NCBI GenBank assembly: GCA_018830885.1
Contig: JAHJRI010000215.1
Location: 1 to 33,222 of the forward strand
DNA: 33,222 bases
Direction of reading: 5' to 3'
Source of the DNA: a bacterium
GTDB lineage: Bacteria > SAR324 > XYD2-FULL-50-16
Shown here: positions 13,904 through 23,625 of the stretch, piece after piece
How positions within the stretch are numbered: position 1 is the stretch's first letter
Layout: every line of letters begins with the position of its first letter
The notes under the pieces: model-generated
Told to the model about the DNA's origin: nothing
Databases searched by the model: none
What the model saw: only the letters and a program-made list of their open reading frames with translations
Translations under genes and position numbers: made by a program

Positions 13904-16483
13904 TCAAGGAGGGGACAGTTTTTTCAGGCTCGCAACAAGCTGCAGACTGGACTCTTTGCGGATATCGACCTGGATACTCCCCTGGGTTGCACTGATATCA
14001 ACATTTGACTGCTGGTCATACAACTGGCGCAGTGTTTCCTTGTGATCCTTGATTTCCTGAATGAGAATCTTTGTATTGCTGGAAAAGACAGCGATGATCT
14101 TCTCAAAAAGCTGGATCACTTCAAAACTGCTGCCGTGCTTATCAGGGTGCAGCACCGACAGGAGATTCAAACTGGGGGTTCCGCTGGTAATGGGGTTTCG
14201 CTTCTCCCAGGTGTCTTTCATCAGCGGGGAAAGAAGAGGGGTCAGTTGTTTGGCAAGTATGTTAATAGCCGGCCGGGTCGCCCTCCCCGGAAATTTCTTG
14301 ACAATCTTATTCAACACGGGGATTTGTCCGACAATCTCAAACAAGAGACTTCGCCATTTGGTATAGGCCTGGTTCCCACATTGCTCGATGGATAACTCCG
14401 GGTTTTCGGTTTTTGTGGAGTGCAGGTACGCATTGTAGATCTTTTTTGAAAGCTGGCTTGAGACAATTTCAACAGAGGGGTCGATGGCAATATTCAGAGT
14501 CCGGTTTAACCAGGAAACAATCCGATCAAGGTCGTCCTTTGGCAGTTTAAGGGCTCTTTTTTCAAAAAGTTCGATTTTGTTAGAGCGGATCAGGCTGTTT
14601 CGAATTTCTGTCCACTCATTGACAACCTGGTCCCGACAACTGACAAGATATGAAAACTGTTCCAGGCATTTGTCCGTGAACCACTGCATCAGTGGCAGAT
14701 ACTCCCCAATCAGCACTTCCGGCTCTGGTTTCTTTTTCATAATCCAGGGAATATTGCCTGGCGGAAGGACGCAGAACAAAGTCTCCTTGTCAGATAAGGC
14801 TACGTATTTTTCATCGCTCTTTTCTCCGCCCTCTTTCGCTCCACCCGGCAGAAAGTCTTTTCCCACCAGCATACAGGCTTTTAAAACAGCGATTTGATAC
14901 TCACCATAATTCAAGCTGACCGTATTCGATAGTGGGAACCAGAAATTTTCCAGGATTTCCTCTTCTGGAATCACATCTCCCCGTTCCATGGCACAGATAT
15001 GAAAAGACCGGTGCAGTATCTCGGTGGTCAGATATTCCGACTGAAATCCGAGCGTATCCATCAGGTTATTGAATGCCTGACCGATCTGATCCCTGGTAAA
15101 CTTAACCCGATGGGACTTAACCAGGCCATTGAAGTTGGGAACCGTTTTCGGGTTAAAATGGATCACACCCAGTGTCTGGGCCTGCATGGTATTGGATGTG
15201 TTCTGAAAATGCTGTATGCCCCGTGTCAGCGTGGCGATCCAGGATTGGATGGTTACCGGGTCCGTTTTGGATTTTGTAGTGGTCTCATCCAGAGACAGGT
15301 TACGACTTTTTACCTGCTCGATGAAATTCTGCATTTTTACCACCGAGACATTAAAGCTGTTTTCACATTCCGCCGCAATCAACGCGCATTTCTGAGCAAC
15401 TTGAGCTATTAACCGTTTTGAGTTTTTCAGGCTGTAATAAGCTTCGAAGTAGTCTAAATATTTTGAAAGATTAAATTCGTTCGAGCGATCACCCTTACCG
15501 AAAAATGCTTCAGGGGGCTGTTTTTTGGGCCCATCGTCATGCTGGCCGGCGTTTTTCTGATAGCGGTTTTGAAGTTGATTCAGCAATCCGATGATGCGCA
15601 TGCGGTAGATGTTCGGATTGAACAATTCAAGGTCCAGTGGTGGGATCGGCTTAGCTTTGTCCGGCAGACTTTTTAGCACCCGACTGCTGATATTGGAAAG
15701 AATACTGCGCCATTCCAGGGTTTTTTGAGATATGGTGTCAGGTTTCGTTGAATCGGTATATTTTCGATCCAGGATTCGCCTCAGAAAGGCATACAGTGTT
15801 TTTTCGTTAATCGGAATATTTTCAGGCCAGGAGATGTTATGTTTGACTTTAAGATGATTTTTAACAATCTGCCAGACCTCGGGACTCCAACCGGGATCCT
15901 TCTGATTGTCCAATTGTTTTGCCAGGATTTGTTCATTCAGCAACCTGGACATATTGGTCACTTTTTCCCACAACGATTTCTGCAGATAAATAAACTCAAA
16001 CAATCGCTGCTGAACCGCTTCGAAGACATTCTCAAAAATACCCTGTTCCTGGAAAAAGCTGGCATCAGGGATGCTTTTGTTTTTAAAGTCCCGGATGAAG
16101 CTTTCCATTGGAATCTTGATCACCAGGGCCGGTTCTTCACCAGATATCTGAATTGTTGCTGCTCTTTGCGAATTTTGTGAAACAATGCCCTTGTCCCCCA
16201 CCAGCGTCGGCGATGGCATGACCACCACGACCTGATTATCGACAAGCACATCGATCTGCCCACTGCATAGTAAAAAAATATCCCGTCCGGATTGCCCTTG
16301 CTGGATAATATCAGTACCGATGTCAATAAATCCGAACATCAGCCGTTCCAACAACTTTTTGCCCAACATTTTCAGACATCCCCTGGTCAGAGAATAGGAT
16401 TCCAGTAGACCGGTAGATAGCCGAACACAGGCATCATTTGTCTGATTCAAGGGGTAATAATGGTTAGGACTCCACTGTGTCAT
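13904..16483 (-). CDS. Large protein with N-terminal cyclic-nucleotide-binding domain
   Basis: An 859-residue protein that I cannot place beyond its N-terminus. Residues 45-135 are a cNMP-binding (CAP_ED) domain: IIQQGQSGRDIFLLCSGQIDV followed by a phosphate-binding cassette. That cassette reads GDKGI and later QRAAT, so the usual Glu is Asp97 and the Arg (107) is kept. The other 720 residues are predicted mostly helical and soluble, with no transmembrane span, no DNA-binding motif and no enzyme signature. Near the end there is a 'LHPDKHG' stretch, reminiscent of a J-domain HPD, but too little else fits to call it one. Its place between a potassium-type channel and a cation exporter suggests a cyclic-nucleotide-responsive role in ion handling, by inference only. 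Confidence 0.8.
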   Translation of the reverse strand: MTQWSPNHYYPLNQTNDACVRLSTGLLESYSLTRGCLKMLGKKLLERLMFGFIDIGTDIIQQGQSGRDIFLLCSGQIDVLVDNQVVVVMPSPTLVGDKGIVSQNSQRAATIQISGEEPALVIKIPMESFIRDFKNKSIPDASFFQEQGIFENVFEAVQQRLFEFIYLQKSLWEKVTNMSRLLNEQILAKQLDNQKDPGWSPEVWQIVKNHLKVKHNISWPENIPINEKTLYAFLRRILDRKYTDSTKPDTISQKTLEWRSILSNISSRVLKSLPDKAKPIPPLDLELFNPNIYRMRIIGLLNQLQNRYQKNAGQHDDGPKKQPPEAFFGKGDRSNEFNLSKYLDYFEAYYSLKNSKRLIAQVAQKCALIAAECENSFNVSVVKMQNFIEQVKSRNLSLDETTTKSKTDPVTIQSWIATLTRGIQHFQNTSNTMQAQTLGVIHFNPKTVPNFNGLVKSHRVKFTRDQIGQAFNNLMDTLGFQSEYLTTEILHRSFHICAMERGDVIPEEEILENFWFPLSNTVSLNYGEYQIAVLKACMLVGKDFLPGGAKEGGEKSDEKYVALSDKETLFCVLPPGNIPWIMKKKPEPEVLIGEYLPLMQWFTDKCLEQFSYLVSCRDQVVNEWTEIRNSLIRSNKIELFEKRALKLPKDDLDRIVSWLNRTLNIAIDPSVEIVSSQLSKKIYNAYLHSTKTENPELSIEQCGNQAYTKWRSLLFEIVGQIPVLNKIVKKFPGRATRPAINILAKQLTPLLSPLMKDTWEKRNPITSGTPSLNLLSVLHPDKHGSSFEVIQLFEKIIAVFSSNTKILIQEIKDHKETLRQLYDQQSNVDISATQGSIQVDIRKESSLQLVASLKKLSPP

Positions 16484-16553
16484 ATCGGGTTCTCTTAATC
16501 CTGCGAACTGTTTTTATACTTCTTTCGTTTGTCAACGCTGCATAAAAAATAGG

Positions 16554-19163
16554 TTATGCAATAAATTCGGCATAGCGGTTCCAGCTATCCTTGTAGTTGG
16601 TGCTGATCAAGATAATTTTCGAGTTTGGATTGATCCGGTAGTCATGGGTTGGCGCAATGACAACATTGTTGGGAACCAGGCTTTTTACCTTGATCAGTTC
16701 TTCTACCTGTCCTTTAATATTGGACTGAATCTGTGCCTGATGGATCTTCTCAGATTTACGGGCGTAGTAGTTCCCTGTATCTTCTAACAGACCGATGAGC
16801 AGTTTACCGGGTTGATAGAAAGACTTATAAAGATCGATAAAACTGTGATTCACAAACTTGTTTTCTATATCTCTGATCTCTATAAGGGAGTGTTTCAGAT
16901 TGATCAATTCGCTCAGTATTTTGGTAATCCCCAGTCCATGGGAGCTGTTGGCCAGCATGATTCGAATAAACTCATCTTCAAGAAAAATTTCTTCGACATT
17001 TGCTTGAAAGAGCGCATCCTCATAACGTTGATCTAAAATTTCAGCAGCTTTGTACACCTGCTTGTTCATATTACCGATCAACATGGCTGCCAGTACTGTT
17101 TGGGCGTCAATTTCCTCAAAGGTTTTTCCCGAATCCGTCTCTGCCAGAATAATGACTTTCCTGGCATTCAGGATACCTGCCTGCCTTAAGACCTGACGAT
17201 CGACAAAATCACCGTTATAGAGTTCCACGTAGGGGATATCCTGGTAATGAGAATTAAAAGTTTTGGCTGTCGGTTCGTCTATCTTAGCCACAACTGTGAT
17301 TTTGTTCCAGTCAACTTTGTGAACCGGGAGTTGTCTGATGATAAAGTCTAACATTTCAATCAACTGTGGTTTCCAACCACAAATGATTAGACTTCCTTTT
17401 TCAGATTGAAATTTTGATTCCTTGATGTCTTTTTTCGCCCGGTATTCTGCCATAAAATCCAAAAAGCGCGTAAGCTTGGTCGTTTTCACCGGGACAGTGG
17501 CCAGACCTGACTGAACGGAAATGATCTCTCTATGGGTACTGAGCTGATCCAACAGCTCGCTTTCCAGACCAAGGTGCTTATAACTGTATCGCTTACCTTT
17601 GTAGAGGATGCCATTGGGACGATTACGGTAGAGGTATACCTCCATGCCGTCCATCTGCAAATGTCTGTAGAAATCATACCAGGTTTCGGATTTTTCAAGT
17701 GCGGACTCGATTTTTAGTGTGATAAAGACCTCCGTTTTTCGTCTTATCGTATGCAAATCAGCCAATCTGTCCAGCAATTTTTCAGGAATTTTCAGTGCGG
17801 CAAATGGGTATTTTTCTTCCTTGAAAACGATACCACTGATCTTGTTTTCAAAATAGTAGAGTTCCAGATCAACCTGTTTCATCCGTTCGACAAATTCATC
17901 CCAGTTTGTTGATTTTTCGGAAAACTTGTCAATTTGACGAAGAATAAATTCATCGGTTGACTGCTGGCTGATTTGTTCCTCATTCAGTATTTCAAGTGGA
18001 TGTTTCTGGTTCAGCAGATTTGGGGCAACATTCAGAATGATCACAGCACTGTTTTCAGAGACCCGATATTTGGGTGCCGGATGGAAGACAGGCCGGTTGC
18101 TTTCCATTTGCTTGATCTCGGTGAGTCCCTGAATCGCATCCTTGATTGTCACCGATTTCTGAATCTGAGCCATTTTTTCCCGTTTTCGAATCCGCAGATT
18201 CCCCGTATTTTCGAGAATACCGATGACAACGGCATTTTCAATATGCAGCTTAATGTCTTCATATGATTTCCCGACCCAGTCTGCCAGAACCGGTTGCAGT
18301 CTCAGGATTCCGGAATCCATGGAGAAGAATTTCTTGAAAGTATTATTGATACCAGAAGATAGAGCGATATTGCATATTAAAGCCCTGGCACTGAAACGAT
18401 TAAAGACTATCTCTTCTGCTTCGACATTTTCCAGATAATGCCGGAATTTCATATGGACGATCTCAACGATCGTATAGATATGGGGGTAAGTTCTTTTAAT
18501 GGCAATGGTTGCCAACACTGACTTAAAATCGATCTCATCGGGTGTTTTGCCGGAGAGTTCGTCTGCCAGAATAAGGACTTTCTCTGCTTTGTTCAGGCTG
18601 GCATTGATCATGACTTCGGTATTGGTGTAGTCTCCACTGAAATAGTGAAAATCCCGAAGCTTTGGATCCTGCCTCAATTCGTTAACTTCATGGGCATCCG
18701 CAGCGTTGACGAGAACCAGTTGACTGGAGTCTTTTTTGTGGAGGGTCAGAATATCTTTTACCAGATCTCCCATACCCCTTTTCCATCCACAGATGATTAT
18801 CGGCGAAGCCACCTCTCTCACTGGTACGAGACCCAGCGTCCTTTTTCGGTTTCGCTCAACCAGCCAGCTGGTGATATTACCGGTCAAAACGGCCACATAA
18901 AAGATACCGATAAACATGATGGCGATGGCCGCCAGCTTTCCGACAGCAGAAACCGGCGAGATATCGCCATACCCAACCGTTGTCACAGTCACGATTGAAA
19001 ACCAGAGTGATTGAAAAAAACTGTTTATACCCGATTCACTCTCTGATGACTCCAACACCAGCATCACGATGGCGGCCAATATCATGAAGGTCAGGAAACT
19101 GACAACATTTTGAAAAACCGTATCCTTTTTCAGTCTTGATAGAAATTTTAATGCTTTTTCCAT
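16554..19163 (-). CDS. Two-TM potassium-type channel with two RCK-like regions
   Basis: An 869-residue protein. One helix (about 18-38), a pore loop with filter TTVGYGD (61-67) and a second helix (about 75-98) make a classic two-TM potassium pore. The cytoplasmic part has two NAD-binding-like RCK regions, 120-375 and 590-855, each starting with an IICGWK strand and each containing ILAE/ADE-(T/L)SGKT. The Rossmann glycine motif GxGxxG is replaced by CGWKRGMG and CGWKPQLI, a style closer to CASTOR/POLLUX-like channels than to Kch. Between them (405-545) lie two roughly 70-residue repeats, each with E-K-S-x-x-W-x-x-F and G-I-x-(F/Y)-K. This seems to be a full RCK pair in one chain. It begins the channel, cNMP and CDF run. 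Confidence 0.9.
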   Translation of the reverse strand: MEKALKFLSRLKKDTVFQNVVSFLTFMILAAIVMLVLESSESESGINSFFQSLWFSIVTVTTVGYGDISPVSAVGKLAAIAIMFIGIFYVAVLTGNITSWLVERNRKRTLGLVPVREVASPIIICGWKRGMGDLVKDILTLHKKDSSQLVLVNAADAHEVNELRQDPKLRDFHYFSGDYTNTEVMINASLNKAEKVLILADELSGKTPDEIDFKSVLATIAIKRTYPHIYTIVEIVHMKFRHYLENVEAEEIVFNRFSARALICNIALSSGINNTFKKFFSMDSGILRLQPVLADWVGKSYEDIKLHIENAVVIGILENTGNLRIRKREKMAQIQKSVTIKDAIQGLTEIKQMESNRPVFHPAPKYRVSENSAVIILNVAPNLLNQKHPLEILNEEQISQQSTDEFILRQIDKFSEKSTNWDEFVERMKQVDLELYYFENKISGIVFKEEKYPFAALKIPEKLLDRLADLHTIRRKTEVFITLKIESALEKSETWYDFYRHLQMDGMEVYLYRNRPNGILYKGKRYSYKHLGLESELLDQLSTHREIISVQSGLATVPVKTTKLTRFLDFMAEYRAKKDIKESKFQSEKGSLIICGWKPQLIEMLDFIIRQLPVHKVDWNKITVVAKIDEPTAKTFNSHYQDIPYVELYNGDFVDRQVLRQAGILNARKVIILAETDSGKTFEEIDAQTVLAAMLIGNMNKQVYKAAEILDQRYEDALFQANVEEIFLEDEFIRIMLANSSHGLGITKILSELINLKHSLIEIRDIENKFVNHSFIDLYKSFYQPGKLLIGLLEDTGNYYARKSEKIHQAQIQSNIKGQVEELIKVKSLVPNNVVIAPTHDYRINPNSKIILISTNYKDSWNRYAEFIA

Positions 19164-19341
19164 AGATTTTGATTCAAAGGTACAAACAACCGCTGGTTCA
19201 CAAAACAGGCCGATCTTATATCTATTTTAACTGTATTTCAACTATTTACGTTCTTATAGGAAAGGTATTCATTTTTAATGCCTTTTCGAATAGGGCTTTT
19301 AAAAACCCATTGATCCAGTCCGGTTCCAGCTACTGCACATA

Positions 19342-19971
19342 TCAAAAGAAGATACCCCCGGAAATCTGGATGAGCCAGTGGTCAAAGCTGAAACGCCTGC
19401 CGCCGGTTTGGCTCTGATCTGACTCTCCCCTGAAATAGAGCAGTTTACCATCAAGGACCAAAAATCGCTCACCCACATAAAATCCCATGACCAGGCAGGT
19501 GACTGGGATATCGACATTTTTTTCGGTTTGTGTCAGTGTGAGGCTGCTGCCATTGATGGAATATTTCCTTTCTGTCAGCCTAGGTGAGAGATTGCTATAG
19601 CCAACTCCGGTATAGGCGGTCACGAAATCAAAAGGAATCGCGCTTTTCCTGTTGAAGGTTCTGTAGTCAATTGTCCGCAAAATCATTGGAATTTCAAGAT
19701 TCCCTTTAATACTGATAGCTGAAACTGAATCGTTCCCGCTTTGTATTTCAGTTTTTTCGCTGAGTTGAACATCGGGAATCATCATATAGCGGATCCCCCA
19801 GCGATTGTTATACAAAACGGTAATATCATATCCCGGGGCGTACCCATGGGTGATTTCATATCCCGTTGTCATTGAGAAATGCAGTCTTGACTGGGCATTT
19901 AGATCAACGGGCTGATACCAGAAGAAAAAAAACATTCCGGTCACAACGATCTGGAAATGTCTGCTTTTCAC
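19342..19971 (-). CDS. Small outer-membrane beta-barrel-like protein, unknown
   Basis: A 209-residue protein with a clear signal peptide: Lys/Arg at the start, hydrophobic core with FFFF, and a likely cut after LNA at residue 26. The mature part alternates polar and hydrophobic residues and ends in aromatic SGGIFF, a common outer-membrane barrel terminus. No family is recognised. It starts with GTG overlapping the dprA stop by four bases (GTGA), so it is translated with dprA. Confidence 0.7.
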   Translation of the reverse strand: MKSRHFQIVVTGMFFFFWYQPVDLNAQSRLHFSMTTGYEITHGYAPGYDITVLYNNRWGIRYMMIPDVQLSEKTEIQSGNDSVSAISIKGNLEIPMILRTIDYRTFNRKSAIPFDFVTAYTGVGYSNLSPRLTERKYSINGSSLTLTQTEKNVDIPVTCLVMGFYVGERFLVLDGKLLYFRGESDQSQTGGRRFSFDHWLIQISGGIFF

Positions 19972-21095
19972 GTTTCCACCGACTGATAGACTGAACCGGG
20001 CTGACCGATTACCAGACCTTTGAGTTCCAGCCCGGTCAAAACTGCCAGCAGTTGTTGGACCGGAATACCAGTGATATTGGTCAACCGGTTTTGATGCAGC
20101 GCCCCTTCTTTTAATGCACAGATCACCTTCTTTTCCTCCACGGAAAGGTGAGTCGCTTGTTTATCAGTCGCTTCCACTGATACCGATCGTCTTTGCACAG
20201 GACCGTAGTCGGATACTACCTCTTCCAAAATATCTTCGGCCTTCATGACCAATTTAGCCTGTCCTTTCTGGATTAATTGATTTGTCCCCATTGAAAATCG
20301 GGAATCAGCCGGACCAGGCAATGCAAAAAGCTCCCGGTTCTGTTCAAGTGCATAACCAGCGGTGATGGAAGCACCGCTTCTCTCTCCAGCTTCCACGATC
20401 GTTACGCCCCTGGATAAACCACTGATAATTCGATTTCGGAGAGGAAAATTGGTGGCCATGGGTTGGGACCGAACCGGGAACTCTGTCAGCAAAGCGCCAC
20501 TTTGTGCTATTTTTTCACTTAAAATTCTGTTCTGAGCCGGGTAGATGCTGGAAAGACCACCGGCTAGAACGGCAATGGTTTTCAATCCGTTGTCAAGTGC
20601 CGCTTTGTGGGCAGCACTGTCGATCCCGATTGCTAGTCCGCTGACAATCACGGTATCCGGTCTTAATTTTGACAGCTGTCGAATCAGTTTTTCGCACATG
20701 CTTTTGCCTGCAAACGAAGCCTTGCGGGAACCCACAAAAGCCAGTGGCAGTCCATCATTGAAATCAATATTACCCCGGGTATACAAAATTGGCGGCGCAT
20801 CATGGATTTCCCTCAGCAGTTCCGGATAGGCAGGCTGCGTATTGTCCAGAATCCGCAACCTGTACTTTTCAATCAAAGAGAGTTCCTGCTGCAACGTTTT
20901 GGATGTCATCGCTTCAGGAATGCTTTTGACCATTTCCGGCGCCAATGAGGTGATTTTGGATAAATTGTCTATCGAGGCGCCAAAAACTGCATCCAGGCTT
21001 CCCAGTTGCTGGCACAACATCTCAATCCGGCGGGGTCCCAGACCGGGAATCAGCCACAGGGCGAGCAACCCCAGTGTTGTCTTAGAATTGATCAT
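19968..21095 (-). CDS. dprA: DNA processing protein DprA
   Basis: A 375-residue DprA (Smf), which loads RecA on incoming single-stranded DNA in natural transformation. A helix-hairpin-helix-like N-terminus (WLIPGLGPRRIEMLCQQLG) precedes the Rossmann core with AFVGSRKAS, VSGLAIGIDSAAHKAAL and NRIISGLS. The C-terminal winged-helix-like domain (from about 315) is also present. DprA also occurs in non-transformable bacteria, so competence cannot be claimed. The start codon lies 3 bases after the stop of the upstream lipoprotein gene, and no Shine-Dalgarno is visible, which suggests translational coupling. Confidence 0.95.
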   Translation of the reverse strand: MINSKTTLGLLALWLIPGLGPRRIEMLCQQLGSLDAVFGASIDNLSKITSLAPEMVKSIPEAMTSKTLQQELSLIEKYRLRILDNTQPAYPELLREIHDAPPILYTRGNIDFNDGLPLAFVGSRKASFAGKSMCEKLIRQLSKLRPDTVIVSGLAIGIDSAAHKAALDNGLKTIAVLAGGLSSIYPAQNRILSEKIAQSGALLTEFPVRSQPMATNFPLRNRIISGLSRGVTIVEAGERSGASITAGYALEQNRELFALPGPADSRFSMGTNQLIQKGQAKLVMKAEDILEEVVSDYGPVQRRSVSVEATDKQATHLSVEEKKVICALKEGALHQNRLTNITGIPVQQLLAVLTGLELKGLVIGQPGSVYQSVET

Positions 21096-21098
21096 CGT

Positions 21099-22247
21099 CT
21101 AGAAGGAATCCATTGCTTGTATTTCCCTGTTTGCCTTCACTGCCGAACGGGAATCGGAATATCGCTGGATAACGTGACTAAAATAGTATCTGGCTTTGAT
21201 CGGTTTTTTTCGGATCAAATAGATGCGACCCAGCATCAGAGTGGCATCCGGGGTCTTATACCCCATTCGCGTCGTACCATGAGCATAGTTTTTGAGAACT
21301 TTTCGGAATGCACGTTCCGCCTGCAGATAGTTACCCAGTTGAAAATGCGATTGACCGATCCAGAACTGGGAATTATCAGCATCCTGATCGTCTGGGAAGT
21401 CCGCCAGAAACCGATTGAACTGTACGATACTTTCAGCGTAGTTTCTGCTTGAATATATCTTGAAAGCATCCTGATAGCGTCTTTTAGCCCCGGGGACGAC
21501 CGACAACCGAATCGGGGAAAGCGGTTCTTTCAGGTCCGGGTCCTCCCATGCGTCTTCGCCGGGCAGGAATACCTTTTGATCGTCTTTCTTGTCTCTGTCT
21601 TTATCGAATGAGTCGACACGTCCGATTTGGAGACTGTCGTCCTTGTCTCTGTCAGTTTCAACCGTTGGCTTTTTTTTATCCTGCTCAGATCCCAGCAGAG
21701 ACACTGTTTCCAGCGCTTTGGATGTTTGTGGCGTACGGATTTCCCCCGGAATAACGGGTTCAGGAGGTGACGGCCGAGGTGAGGGTGGTGTTGTGGCGAC
21801 TCTCTTTTCTTTCGTCGTCTGACCGGGCTCCAGGTTCTTTTTTTCTGATTGAACGGCTGCGGGGCTCGTTTTTTCCGGTGGGGACTCTACCCGCGCATTT
21901 CTGATCTCACTGATGTTTTTCTCCATCAAGGCGATCGTGCGATCCATATTGATCAGTCGGTTTTGATAATCAGCCTGATTTTTCTGCAGTTCCGTTTCAA
22001 GCTGCTCGATCCGTTCAAGCAGCTTTTTTTGTTTCTCCAGCATAGCCGTCTGATCGGCCGCTGTGTTTGAAACCCCTTTCTGTTGGTCAGGGGACTCTTT
22101 TCTAACCGGATTGATGCCAAGCAGGTTACAGCCGTATATAAACAAGGTCAGAAAGCAGACAATCCCGGTAACCAGATACCGTATTCCCTGCTTTTGCTTT
22201 TCAGAATGTAGACGGCTCAGCCTAGCCATTTTGGTTTGATATATCAT
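21099..22247 (-). CDS. CpoB/YbgF-like TPR lipoprotein
   Basis: A 382-residue protein with a hydrophobic segment (about 24-38) ending in IYGC at Cys40, a plausible although imperfect lipobox (Tyr at -2). A coiled coil covers 65-115 (heptads with KLLERIEQLETELQKNQ), then comes a proline-rich linker at 122-165, a charged stretch at 190-230, and TPR repeats at 255-382. This order matches CpoB/YbgF, which coordinates Tol-Pal and peptidoglycan synthesis, but there is no tol/pal gene nearby. A start at Met7 (22229) is also possible. Two TPR lipoprotein genes, this and bamD, stand side by side. Confidence 0.8.
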   Translation of the reverse strand: MIYQTKMARLSRLHSEKQKQGIRYLVTGIVCFLTLFIYGCNLLGINPVRKESPDQQKGVSNTAADQTAMLEKQKKLLERIEQLETELQKNQADYQNRLINMDRTIALMEKNISEIRNARVESPPEKTSPAAVQSEKKNLEPGQTTKEKRVATTPPSPRPSPPEPVIPGEIRTPQTSKALETVSLLGSEQDKKKPTVETDRDKDDSLQIGRVDSFDKDRDKKDDQKVFLPGEDAWEDPDLKEPLSPIRLSVVPGAKRRYQDAFKIYSSRNYAESIVQFNRFLADFPDDQDADNSQFWIGQSHFQLGNYLQAERAFRKVLKNYAHGTTRMGYKTPDATLMLGRIYLIRKKPIKARYYFSHVIQRYSDSRSAVKANREIQAMDSF

Positions 22248-22341
22248 TTTATTGTACGCTTTTTAACGTTTAACACAGGAAAAAGATACAACGCTGCCGG
22301 GTGACAGCCAATCCAGTATGTCCACTCATGCCCATACTATA

Positions 22342-23100
22342 CTAAGAATCTGTGCTGGTTGCTGATTGACTGAGCAGAAAGATCCGGTTGAGTTCGTCTG
22401 CCCGCTCAGGTTGTTGGTTTTTTCTATAGGAATCGATGAGCATCACAATGACCATCTCCCTCTTCTCGTAGTTTGGATAATTATTCAGAATGTACTCAAA
22501 TCGTGATATGGCCGCTGTAAACAGAGATTGATTAAAATACCACTTTCCAATCAGGATTTCGTGTTCTGCCAGGGCGTCAATGGATTTGTCGAGATAAATC
22601 CTGGTATCTGCCAGATAAAGACTGTCTGGATAGAGAAAATAAAACCGCTGATACTCGGTGATAATTTTTTTGAAGTGTTCAGGATCCCTTGAAAAAGCGT
22701 ATGATTCACCGAAAAAAGAACTGGTATTGCGCTTATAGTTGAGTTCTATCAATCTTGAAAGAACATAGGGGACCAGATGGCTGTAAGAGCTGTAGTTCAG
22801 AAAAATCCTGTAGTTGGTTTCAGCTTCATTGAAGCTCTTGCTTTCTCCTGACAGCAGATAGGCATCCGCAATCTTCAGATAGGAATAGGCGGCAAACCGG
22901 GTTCCCGGATTCTCTTCAATGAGTTCCTTGAACAGTGGAATGGCCAGTGAATAGTCCTCTTTATCCATATGCTCGATCGCTGCATCGTATTTATCCTCCA
23001 TCAATTGGGGTTTAGCACTGCTGCACCCAACGATCATCAAAGCCACGAGTATAATAAAAATAAATCGTCGATTACTGTTGAGGTTCTTTTTTTGAGTCAT
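22342..23100 (-). CDS. bamD: Outer membrane assembly lipoprotein BamD
   Basis: A 252-residue TPR lipoprotein. From the ATG at 23100 the signal peptide FIFIILVALMIVGC places the lipidated cysteine at residue 26, followed by Ser-Ser, so outer-membrane sorting is expected. TPR-like helices follow: DKYDAAIEHMDKEDYSLAI, then the FFGES and YQRFYFLYPDS segments typical of BamD. BamD delivers barrel proteins to BamA in the Bam complex. The reading frame extends to 23142, but AAAGG eight bases before 23100 and the signal peptide decide the later start. It heads the bamD, CpoB-like, dprA, barrel run. Confidence 0.85.
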   Translation of the reverse strand: MTQKKNLNSNRRFIFIILVALMIVGCSSAKPQLMEDKYDAAIEHMDKEDYSLAIPLFKELIEENPGTRFAAYSYLKIADAYLLSGESKSFNEAETNYRIFLNYSSYSHLVPYVLSRLIELNYKRNTSSFFGESYAFSRDPEHFKKIITEYQRFYFLYPDSLYLADTRIYLDKSIDALAEHEILIGKWYFNQSLFTAAISRFEYILNNYPNYEKREMVIVMLIDSYRKNQQPERADELNRIFLLSQSATSTDS

Positions 23101-23625
23101 AACAAGCCTTTGGTGTTTTCTGCAGGGAAATGAGTGTCGCAAATGCCCCTTTATCCGGTTATATTAAACAAAAATGTCTTGATATTCAATGAGATACTTT
23201 AGTTTTTATTAATATTTGCGAATTTAAACAGGGATTATCTGTTAATACGCCTCTCGAAACGGGTTTCATCTTACAGCAGTTAAGTGGTGAGTGGTTTTTC
23301 CCTGTAAAATGGGTCTGGCTTTCCAGTATTATTGTTTCTTATCCTTTTTTTACTTTAGACGGCAGCTTTTGGGAAGCGGATAATAAAAACCGGAGGCCCC
23401 TTTCTTTTTTTCATCAGGGTTGATAATACTAGGAGACAGACAATAACAAGGACAATTCCAGGTAAAACGGAAAAAACCTTGAGCAGGAATGTCTCACACG
23501 CCAGTCGCTACAAGCAAATACCGAAGTATTCAACAGTGCATTTCATGGCCTTTTCAATGAACGAACTGAGTCGATTCAATTATCCCTTTCGATAACGACA
23601 TAAAACTCCGTACGGCAAGAAAAAA
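23101..23625. other. Divergent intergenic region bamD / phosphatidyltransferase
   Basis: About 525 AT-rich bases without a supported gene. A strong-looking bamD promoter sits at 23161-23189. For the plus-strand gene at 23626 the best I see is TTCAAT (23552-23557) with a poor -10, so its promoter is not called. Confidence 0.5.
23161..23189 (-). promoter_or_regulatory. Sigma-70 promoter for the bamD operon
   Basis: On the minus strand TTGAAT (23184-23189) and TAATAT (23161-23166) are separated by exactly 17 bases. This is the best promoter match in the window. Initiation would fall near 23154, about 55 bases before the bamD start. Confidence 0.65.

Noticed and set aside
14120..14170. HPD-like tripeptide in the cNMP protein as evidence of a J-domain
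   Set aside because: Only the short LHPDKHG is seen; the surrounding helices were not shown to match a J-domain.
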